From JAGWAJ01 sp965215155 (GTDB lineage Bacteria > Acidobacteriota > Vicinamibacteria > Vicinamibacterales > UBA8438), in contig CBDCCY010000002.1 of the NCBI GenBank assembly GCA_965215155.1, positions 186,001 through 250,000 on the forward strand: 64,000 nucleotides of DNA. The letters run 5' to 3'. Under the pieces are notes generated by a model. The model had not been told where the DNA came from. It was given only the letters and a program-made list of their open reading frames with translations, and ran no database searches. Shown here one piece after another: positions 53,180-61,322 of the stretch. Position numbers and translations under genes: made by a program. How positions within the stretch are numbered: the stretch's first letter is position 1; every line of letters begins with the position of its first letter.

Positions 53180-53517
53180 CAGGATTGATGAAGTTCCACG
53201 AGCTGTACCGCCCCGACCTCGAGCACTTCTGGCGGCGCATGGGGCGCCGGGAGATGCTCCAGGTCGCGGCCGAGACGCTGGGCGAGCAGTGGGCCGAGGC
53301 CCACGAGACCGACCGCAAGGAAACCCTGGCAACGGCCATGGCCGAGGCCTTCGGCAAGAACCCCCCGCCAACGTCGCTCAAGCTCGCCGACGACGCCCGC
53401 CGCCGGGCGCTCCGCTGGGCGCCGCCCGGATTCGAGCCCGCCCGCGCCCCCGCCGCCGACGCCGGCCCCGCCGACACCGCCCCCGCCGCCGAGCTCCCCG
53501 CCTGGATGAACGACTGA
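53176..53517 (+). CDS. Detached C-terminal domain of ParB-like protein 2
   Basis: 113 residues. FHELYRPDLEHFWRRMGRRE and AEAFGKNPP correspond to the C-terminal domain of ParB-like protein 1 (KYFWKRLTRARMLEI, MAAVFGDDP). The ATG overlaps the upstream stop by four bases (ATGA), so it may be made as a separate subunit. It could be a natural split or the result of a roughly 250-base insertion or replacement between 52932 and 53185. Confidence 0.65.
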   Translation: MTGLMKFHELYRPDLEHFWRRMGRREMLQVAAETLGEQWAEAHETDRKETLATAMAEAFGKNPPPTSLKLADDARRRALRWAPPGFEPARAPAADAGPADTAPAAELPAWMND

Positions 53518-53636
53518 CGGACCACCGAACCCACCGGCTGCCCGAGGACCGGCCACAGCGCCGGGCAGTGCCCCGGTCTGGCTGAGGTGCTACCCGGCGC
53601 CGGCCCTCGGGCGAACCCGATCCGGAGGAACCAACC

Positions 53637-56600
53637 GTGCATGGACCGCTACGACCACCGGACGCCACGGCGTCCGAAACCGCGCAGCGCATCTTCAGCG
53701 CCGGCACCGCGCTCCTGCGCCACCTGGAGGCAGGCCGCGCCATCGACGCCCGGGCGCTCAGAGACGCCATGACCGCCGCGTTCGGCGGCACCGACGCCGA
53801 CGGGGCCTGGCTGTGGAAGCAGGCGTACGAGGCGGGCGAGGTGGCGACCACGCTGCTGTTGCGCCGCTTCGGCCCCGCCATGATCGCGCAGGTCGCCAGC
53901 CCGGCCGGCGTGCTGGCCCTCATCGCGCGAATCGCCCGCCTCGAGCCGCCCCAGACGCGCCGAGACGACGTGCAGCAGCGCTTCCAGCAGTTCTCGACGC
54001 CGCTCGAGCTCGCCTGGTGCGTCGCCGCCTGCGCCAGCGTGACGGCCCGCGACGTCGTGCTCGAGCCCTCGGCCGGCACCGGCACGCTTGCCGCCGCGGC
54101 CGCACTCGGCCTGGACGCCGCCGCCGGCGGGCGCCTGGCGCTCAACGAGCTCACGAGCACCCGCGCGGGCCTCCTGCACCTGGCGTTTCCCGGCGCCGGC
54201 GTGAGCCGCCACGACGCCGAGCACATCGCGGACCTGTTGCCGGACCTGCGGCCGAGCGTCGTCGTCATGAACCCGCCGTTCTCCCGCTCGGCCGGCTCCT
54301 CAAAGCTCGCCGTCGGAGCGGACTTGCGCCATGTGGCGGCCGCCTACCGGGCGCTTCGTCCCGGCGGACGCCTGGTCGCGATCACCGCGGCCAACCGCGA
54401 CCCCTCCACCGGAAGCTGGCCACGCGCGTTCCCAAGCCGCCAGCCCGCGCCGGACGTGCTCTTCACCAGCCCCATCGCCGGGCGGCTCTACCGCAGCCGC
54501 GGGACCACGTTCGAGACCCGCCTCACCGTCCTCGAGAAGCCCGGCGAGAAGACCCGGGGGACCGTCGCCATTGGGGAGCCCGCCGCGAGCGCCGAAGAGC
54601 TGCTCGCCGCGGCGCTCGACGCCCTGCCGCCGCGCCTGCCCCTCCACAGCGCCGCTCCCGCCCCGAAAGCCAGCACAGGCGCCGCCGCGCGCGGCCGCGC
54701 CAAGTCCCGCAAGACCCCGCCGAGCCCCGCCGCCAGCGAGCCCGCCGCCTGGCGGGACGCCCGGCCGCTCGCCTACACCAGCCGGCGCACCAGCGACGCC
54801 GCCGTCATCGACGACGACCGCCCGTACCATCCGTGGACGCCCTCGGTGGTGATCGTCGAAAGCGCCAAGCGCCACCCGACGACCCTGGTGCAGTCGGCGG
54901 CGATGAGCGCCGTCGACCACCGGCGCCCAACGGCGCGGCCGGTGCTGCCGGCCCACCTCGTGACCGACGGCTCACTGTCCGACGCGCAGCTCGAGAGCAT
55001 CGTGCTCGCCGCCGAGGCGCACTCGGCCGACCTGCCCGGGCGGTACTCGATCGACAGCGACTACGACAACGTGAGGTACCTCGGCCCGGACGGCCCGCAG
55101 GCGACCGACGCCGCACGCCGCGACCCCGACTCGGAAGCGAACGTGACGTGGAGCGAGCCCGCCGCGATCCGCCGCGGCTGGATGCTCGGCGACGGGACGG
55201 GCTGCGGGAAAGGGCGGCAGGTCACCGGCATCATCCTCGACCGCTGGCTGCAGGGGTGCCGCAGGGCGCTCTGGCTGTCGGCCTCCGACAAGCTCATCGA
55301 GGACGCCCGGCGCGACTGGACGGCCCTGGGCGGACGCGCGAGCGACGTCGCGGCCGTCAACAAGTGGCGGCAGAAGGACCCCATCGACCGGGCCACGGGC
55401 ATCTTGTTCTCGACCTACGCGACCCTGCGGTCCGCCGGCCGCGACGGCAACCCGTCGCGGCTCGAGCAGATCATCGAGTGGCTCGCTGGCGGCACGGACG
55501 AGGAGGCGCGGCACGCCTGGGACGGCGTGATCGTCTTCGACGAGTCGCACGCCATGTCCAACGCGGCCGGCGGGAAGGGCGCGCGCGGCGCGATCGCGCC
55601 CAGCCAGCAGGGAAGGGCCGGCGTGCGGCTGCAGAACGCCCTCCCGCAGGCCCGCATCGTCTACTCGTCGGCCACCGGCGCCAGCACCATCGACGGCCTC
55701 TGCTACGCGAGCCGGCTCGGCCTGTGGGGCACGCCCGAGACGCCCTTCCCGGCCCGCGCCGACTTCGTGCAGGCGATGGACGCGGGCGGTGTCGCCGCGC
55801 TCGAGGTGGTCGCCAGGGACTGCAAGGCGCTCGGCCGCTACCAGGCGCGGGCGCTGTCCTACACCGGCGTCGAGGTCGACATCGTCGAGCATGTGCTCAC
55901 CCGCGAGCAGACGGCCATCTACGACGAGTACGCGAGGGCCTTCAAGATCATCCACCACAACCTCGGGGCCGCCCTCGCGGCGACCGGCATCGACACCGGC
56001 GATGTGTGCAACGCTCGCGCCAAGGCCGCCGCGCGCTCGGCGTTCGAGCTCGCCAAGCAGCGCTTCTTCTCCCACCTGCTGACCTCGATGAAGTGCCCGA
56101 CGCTGATCGCGTCGATCGAGGACGACCTGCGCAACGACCTCGCGCCCGTGGTCCAGGTCGTCTCGACCGGGGAGGCCCTCACCGAGCGGCGGCTCTCCCA
56201 GGTCCCGACCAGCGAGTGGGACGACCTCTCCATAGACCTCACGCCGCGGGAGTACGTGCTCGACTACCTGGTGCACGCGTTCCCCGTCAGCCTCCACGAG
56301 GAGTACGAGGACGACGAGGGCAACGTCCACACGCGCCCCGCGCGCGACAAGGACGGCAACCCGGTACTGTCGCAAGAGGCCGTCGACCTGCGCGACGCCC
56401 TCGTCGAGAAGCTCGCCAGCATGCCGCCGATCGGCGCCGCCCTTGACCAGCTCCTCCACCACTTCGGGCACGACGACGTCGCCGAGGTCACCGGGCGCTC
56501 CCGGCGCGTGCTCCGGATCTCGGGCGACGGCCGCGGCGACCGGCTCGCCGTGCGCAACCGGCCGGCCAGCGCGAACCTCAGCGAGACCCAGGCGTTCATG

Positions 56601-57120
56601 GACGGCAAGAAGCGCACGCTCGTCTTCTCGGGCGCGGGCAACACGGGGCGCTCCTACCACGCCGACCTGGCGTGCGCGAACACGAAGCGCCGGCGCCACT
56701 ACCTGCTCGAGGCCGGCTGGCAGGCGAACCAGGCCATCCAGGGGCTCGGCCGGACCCACCGCACCCGCCAGAAGAGCGCGCCCCTGTTCTCGCCCGTCAC
56801 CACCAACGTGAAGGGCGAGCGCCGGTTCACCTCCACGATCGCGCGGCGCATCCACAGCCTCGGGGCGATCACGCGCGGGCAGAAGGACTCGCAGAGCGGG
56901 ATGGGCGACGACAACGCGGCGCTCTTCCGCGAAGCCGACAACTTCGAGTCCGAGTACGCCAAGGCAGCCCTGCGCGCCTTCTACCACGACCTCTACGCCG
57001 GCCGCATCGACGACTGGTCGGCCGACTCGTTCGAGGAGGAGACCGGGCTGTCGATCACGGACAGCGAGGGCCAGCTCCTGACCGACCTCCCGCCCATGCA
57101 CACCTTCCTCAACCGCCTGC
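53637..57120 (+). pseudogene. DNA methyltransferase/strawberry-notch-type helicase fusion, 3' end lost
   Basis: About 1161 native residues remain. An N-terminal adenine methyltransferase has motif I VLEPSAGTGTL (about 139-149) and motif IV MNPPFS (about 210-215). After a low-complexity linker comes an SF2 helicase: Walker A GDGTGCGKGRQ (about 518-528), DESHAM (about 634), SSATGAS and motif VI IQGLGRTHRTRQ (about 1034-1045), as in SNO-like proteins of large plasmids and ICEs. GTG 53637 follows CCGGAGGAA. IS630 copy 4 cuts the gene after HTFLNRLL, and the sequence beyond the IS does not continue the family. Confidence 0.88.
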
Positions 57121-58280
57121 TAGTGTGCACCGTCAGAAATACGTGAGCAGTAACGCTTCAGGGATTCCGATCTGCTCGGCGGTCTTCGTCCAGACGAAGG
57201 GCTTGGGGTCTTCGTTGTAGACCGCCAGGTACTCCTTGATCGCCGCCTCGAGTGCTTGGGTGCTGCGATGGGTTCCACGCCGGATCTGCTGCCGGGTGAT
57301 CTCGGCGAACCAACGCTCTACCTGGTTGAGCCACGATGCGCTCGTGGGCGTGAAGTGCAGGTGATACCGAGGACGCCGTGCCAGCCAGTCGTGGATCATC
57401 GCCGTCTTGTGCGTGCCGTAGTTGTCCAGCACCAGGTGGATGTCGAGGTCGGGCGGCACCGCCTTGTCGATCACGGCGAGGAAGCGCTTGAACTCCACCG
57501 AGCGGTGCTTCCGAAAGCACCTGCCGATCACCTCGCCGGTGGCGGTGTTCAGGGCCGCGAACAACGAGGTCGTGCCGTGCCGTCGATAGTCGTGTGTCCG
57601 CTGCTCCGGTGCTCCCGGACGCATCGGCAACACCGGCTGGGTACGGTTCAACGCCTGGATCTGCGACTTCTCATCCACAAACAGCACCACCGCTCGCTCC
57701 GGCGGATGCAGGTACAGCCCCACGATATCGCGCACTTTCTCGATGAACAACGGGTCTCGCGACAGCTTGAAGGTCTCGCTGCGATGGGGCTTGAGCGCGA
57801 ACGCGCGCCACACGCGGCCGACGGTCGAAGCGCTCAGCCCGCAGGCTCGGGCCATCGACTCCCGGCTCCAATGCGTCGCCCCCCGTGGGGTCGTCTCCAG
57901 CGTCCGGACCACGACCCGTTCGACGTCCTCGTCCGACACCCGGCGCGGCGCGCCCGGCCGTGGTTCGTCCAGCAAGCCGTCGCAGCCGTTGCGCAGGAAC
58001 CGCCGCCGCCACTTGCCGACCGTGGCCCGCGTCGTGCCCAGAGCCTGCGCCACGACCTGGTCGCTCCGTCCCGCGGCGCTCTGCAGCACGATGCGTGCCC
58101 TCAGGGCCAGAGCCTGCGCGGTATTGCGCCGGCGCAGCCAACCCTCCAGTTCCTCGCGCTGTGCGTCCGAGACCTCCGGGACCTCTCGTGTGTAATGGTT
58201 CGGCACGGCCCTCCTCGCTTCCGGGCCGACCGTACCACGAGCCGATTCTACTGGTCAAGAACTTCAGGCGTTGGACACTA
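57121..58280 (-). mobile_element. IS630-family insertion, copy 4
   Basis: Bounded by TA at 57121-57122 and 58279-58280. It truncates the helicase gene on its left and an unrelated minus-strand gene on its right. It shares the two-base deletion of copy 2 and the Cys-to-Phe change of copy 3. Confidence 0.92.
57133..58206 (-). CDS. IS630-family transposase, copy 4 (altered C-terminus)
   Basis: 357 residues. The helix-turn-helix and DDE triad are intact; it ends GIPEALLLTYF because of the same two-base loss as copy 2. GTG 58206 follows the GCGAGGAGG site. Confidence 0.9.
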   Translation of the reverse strand: MPNHYTREVPEVSDAQREELEGWLRRRNTAQALALRARIVLQSAAGRSDQVVAQALGTTRATVGKWRRRFLRNGCDGLLDEPRPGAPRRVSDEDVERVVVRTLETTPRGATHWSRESMARACGLSASTVGRVWRAFALKPHRSETFKLSRDPLFIEKVRDIVGLYLHPPERAVVLFVDEKSQIQALNRTQPVLPMRPGAPEQRTHDYRRHGTTSLFAALNTATGEVIGRCFRKHRSVEFKRFLAVIDKAVPPDLDIHLVLDNYGTHKTAMIHDWLARRPRYHLHFTPTSASWLNQVERWFAEITRQQIRRGTHRSTQALEAAIKEYLAVYNEDPKPFVWTKTAEQIGIPEALLLTYF

Positions 58281-58581
58281 GCTCAATGTACCCCGGTGAC
58301 GCATACTCCATTGCCACAATACGTGGCCGGTGACCCGCCGGCACGGCGACTCGCAGTGAATCGTAAAAGTCAACGGCGCTCCAGCCGCCCGTCCACGGAA
58401 AGGCGCCAAACGCACGCACGATTCTCTCATCCGGATCTTCGCCGTCAGCGCCGAAGTGAAGCGCGTACATTATCGAATAGACCTGCACGTACTGCCGCCC
58501 GAAGCCCGATAGCTCCAGCAGGCCCCACTCGCCGTCCATCTCCAATCGATGGCTGCCAATGGTCGGCTCCCTTCTTGCCAC
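58281..58581 (-). pseudogene. Unknown gene truncated by IS630 copy 4
   Basis: The first 100 residues of a protein I cannot name (EWGLLELSGFGRQYVQVYSI, HFGADGEDPDERIVRAFGAF, RPRIVAMEYASPGYIEL). GTG 58581 is preceded by an 87-base gap to the zinc-finger gene upstream. The rest of the gene is missing from the window: the sequence on the far side of the IS is the helicase gene in the opposite direction. Confidence 0.6.
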
Positions 58582-58668
58582 CCTCGATTCCTCCTATCCC
58601 CTCCGGAGCGGCCTCGCCGCCGGCGTTCATCGGCCCATCCTGCCGCTGACCAACCAGCAGTCACTCCA

Positions 58669-58878
58669 TCACGAGTTCCCCGCCCCTGGCACCTGTGGCT
58701 CCACGAGCGCCGCAATCTCCCGCAGGTCCGCGCTGGTCTTCTCCAGAATCTTCCGAAAACACTCGTTACACATGCGCCGGTCCGCCGAATACCCGCTCCG
58801 CAGTTTCGGAATCGCGATGCAGTCTCGTCCCGCCGGAATCGCCACATGACAACGTGCGCATCTACTTCGCTGTTGCAC
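58669..58878 (-). CDS. Small CxxC zinc-finger protein
   Basis: 69 residues with CARCHV near the start and CNECFRKIL in the middle, a four-cysteine zinc site, followed by a helix (SADLREIAALVE). It starts with GTG 18 bases after the RHH gene. It may be a small transcription or assembly factor of the element. Confidence 0.6.
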   Translation of the reverse strand: MQQRSRCARCHVAIPAGRDCIAIPKLRSGYSADRRMCNECFRKILEKTSADLREIAALVEPQVPGAGNS

Positions 58879-58896
58879 TGCGACAACGACGCATCA

Positions 58897-59112
58897 TCAC
58901 GCTCCTCTCCCCGGTCTCAACCCGCGTCGGTCCGGACGCCACTGCAACGAGTGCTGGCGCTCGAGGACCACCACGCCGCGCCGAATCGCATCCCGGAGGA
59001 CCTCCGAGCGCGAAACGCACAGATCCGTGGCGAGCTTGTCGATGTGGTCGTACAGGCCACGCGACACCCGGACCCGAAGCGCCTTTGCGAACCGCCTCTC
59101 GCCCTGTTGCAT
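58897..59112 (-). CDS. Ribbon-helix-helix DNA-binding protein
   Basis: 71 residues: a strand (ALRVRVSRGLYDHIDKLA) and two helices (VSRSEVLRDAIRRGVVVLE), the CopG/Arc fold. Likely a repressor of the minus-strand operon or a relaxosome accessory factor. ATG 59112, 18 bases after the secreted-protein stop. Confidence 0.75.
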   Translation of the reverse strand: MQQGERRFAKALRVRVSRGLYDHIDKLATDLCVSRSEVLRDAIRRGVVVLERQHSLQWRPDRRGLRPGRGA

Positions 59113-59130
59113 CGCCGCGAACCGAGTCGC

Positions 59131-61317
59131 CTACCTTCCGGGCGGCGACACACGATCCCCTATCCCGCACACGCGATTCGGATGCGCCTCCCGATCGGCG
59201 CCCAGCCGCCGCGCGGCCTCCTCGATCGCCCGCTGGCGGGTCTGAAACGCGTCCGGCGCCGGCCGGCAGTCCCCTCCCGAAGTGCACGACACCGTCTCGC
59301 GGGGATCGAGCCCCTCCGCGAGCCGGAGCAGGCCGAGAGAATCCGCCGCCTCCGCGGCTCCTTGGGAGCGCGCCCGCTCCACCCACGCGCCCCACAGAGA
59401 GTCCGCTGACCGGCCCATGAGGGAGTCCCGGCGGCCGCAATCGATCCATGAGGACAACGGAGCCCCGAAGCGCCGCGCCTCGGCCGCCACGCCGGAGCCG
59501 ACGTCGACGCCGCCGCCCCACAGCGTATCGAGTTCGAGGACGCCCGCGAGGGCCGACGCGCGGCGCACGTCCCACGAGTGCGACATCATCGAGGCGGCAT
59601 CGTCGAGATGGAAGGAGATGATGCGGCCCGTGCCCGCGGACGTCGTCACCAGCCGCCGGAACGAATCGAGACGCCGGCTGCGGGCGGGCGACACGGGAAG
59701 ATCGACACCGCAGTCCACGCCCGCCACCGGGGCCGGATCCGCGCCCTCCGGCCAGTCCGAGCACGGCCTCGACGACCGGTACTCCCGCAGCGAGTACGAC
59801 TCGACCGTCGCCTCCTCGTGGATCAGCGGGGCGAAGTCCACGGACACGGGGACGTCGAACGCGGGCGCCGGGCTGCCGGCCGGTACCGATGTGAACCCCG
59901 CGGCTCCGTCCTCCTTCGGACACTCGACCGGCACAGTGCCCGACCGGTAGTCGGTCCACGCGCCGGCGAGCCGGTCCGCTACCGGGGGGACTACCGCCGG
60001 CAGGGCGGGGCTGCGCACGAAGCCGCGGCCGATGAGGCACACCCCCGTGCCGTTGTCACCCAGGAGGACCCCGCCCGACTCGAGCGCGGACGCGCCCCCG
60101 CCGTCATGCCAGAAGACCCGCGCCCACGGGAGGTGAGGGTCCGTCTGTGCCGCGTTGGGCTCCCACACGTGCTCCCACCACGTGCTCCAGTAACCGGACT
60201 CCACGATGCGGCTGCCCGCGGGATCGAACCCCCCGGCGCCGCAATGCGGCAGCTGCAGATCCGCCGGCGGCGTGCTGGGCGGAAGGACCACGCCGCTCAG
60301 ATCGCACGTCGGGTCGTACTCCGCGTAGCTCGTATAGACCCAGCTCCGGCGGAGGTGGCGGCGGAGCACGATGCTCTCCCGCTCGACGCACGCCATCCCG
60401 GAGCTGAACGCGGCGACCACCGGCGCATCGGCGATACGGCGGCCGCGGCCGAGCCCGTCGCCGGGCGGCTCCTGGAGCCCGGTTTCGATGCCCCACCGGC
60501 CGTCGCCGCCGCCGAACGCGCCGGCGCCCGGCAGGTACCGCGCCTCGACGTTGAGCTCGTCGCCGTCGAAGATCGCGCCCGCGCCCGCCGGGGACAGGCA
60601 CCTCGCCGGAACGCCGGGGCCGGCCGCCGCCTGGTCGACCCGGTCGCCGAGCTGCCGCGCGAACAGGCCGAACTCCGGACACGTGTAGCCGCTGCGGACC
60701 TCGGGGCGCCGCACGGCCGATGGCGGCTGCTCAGCGTCCAGGGGCCGCGGCGGGCGCATGAACGCGGGCACCTGAGACGAGGCGGACGGATCCGCCTGCC
60801 ACCTCCGCGACACCCACCGCCGGGCCTGCGCGTCGTAACGGGAGGCGCGCTCCCACTGCACCCGGGCGGGCCGCCCCCCAAAAAACGACGAGACGAGACG
60901 GTCGCCCGCGGGCACGCTCGCCGCCCGGACCCCGTAGGACGCGCGCTCCAGCGTGCTCCCCCCGCGCACGGCCGCCGCCGTGAACCACCGATCGTACGCC
61001 TCGCCCCGCGCGCTCTCGGCCGAGCAGAACAGCCTCGGTGTGCCGCCGGCGCCCCAGCGCAGGCTGTACACCGTGACCACCGACCCTTCGGCGAAGGACC
61101 CGGGGTCCGGCCAGGGCACGGCCGACTGTCCTCCCGCCTCCCGGAGCCAGCAGTCGTGGCGCGACGCTGCCGCCGCGCGGACGCCGGTCGGAAACGGCGC
61201 GTCGCACGTCAGCGGCGGACCCTGCGCCGACACCGGCGCCGATGCCGGCCAGAGGCCCTGGGCCGCCAGCGCCAGGGCGCCGGCGCACACCGCACAACCG
61301 AAGGAACGCACACGCAT
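59131..61317 (-). CDS. Large secreted protein of unknown function
   Basis: 728 residues. It begins with a Sec signal (MRVRSFGCAVCAGALALAAQ, cleavage likely after VSA). The mature part is rich in Trp, Tyr and paired cysteines (LTCDAPFPTG, HDCWLREAGG, YTCPEFGLF, DPTCDLSG, DCGVDLPVS), suggesting a disulphide-bonded periplasmic or surface protein. No family is recognised. It lies in a minus-strand operon with a coiled-coil protein upstream and could be a conjugation or envelope component. Confidence 0.7.
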   Translation of the reverse strand: MRVRSFGCAVCAGALALAAQGLWPASAPVSAQGPPLTCDAPFPTGVRAAAASRHDCWLREAGGQSAVPWPDPGSFAEGSVVTVYSLRWGAGGTPRLFCSAESARGEAYDRWFTAAAVRGGSTLERASYGVRAASVPAGDRLVSSFFGGRPARVQWERASRYDAQARRWVSRRWQADPSASSQVPAFMRPPRPLDAEQPPSAVRRPEVRSGYTCPEFGLFARQLGDRVDQAAAGPGVPARCLSPAGAGAIFDGDELNVEARYLPGAGAFGGGDGRWGIETGLQEPPGDGLGRGRRIADAPVVAAFSSGMACVERESIVLRRHLRRSWVYTSYAEYDPTCDLSGVVLPPSTPPADLQLPHCGAGGFDPAGSRIVESGYWSTWWEHVWEPNAAQTDPHLPWARVFWHDGGGASALESGGVLLGDNGTGVCLIGRGFVRSPALPAVVPPVADRLAGAWTDYRSGTVPVECPKEDGAAGFTSVPAGSPAPAFDVPVSVDFAPLIHEEATVESYSLREYRSSRPCSDWPEGADPAPVAGVDCGVDLPVSPARSRRLDSFRRLVTTSAGTGRIISFHLDDAASMMSHSWDVRRASALAGVLELDTLWGGGVDVGSGVAAEARRFGAPLSSWIDCGRRDSLMGRSADSLWGAWVERARSQGAAEAADSLGLLRLAEGLDPRETVSCTSGGDCRPAPDAFQTRQRAIEEAARRLGADREAHPNRVCGIGDRVSPPGR

Positions 61318-61322
61318 GTCGC

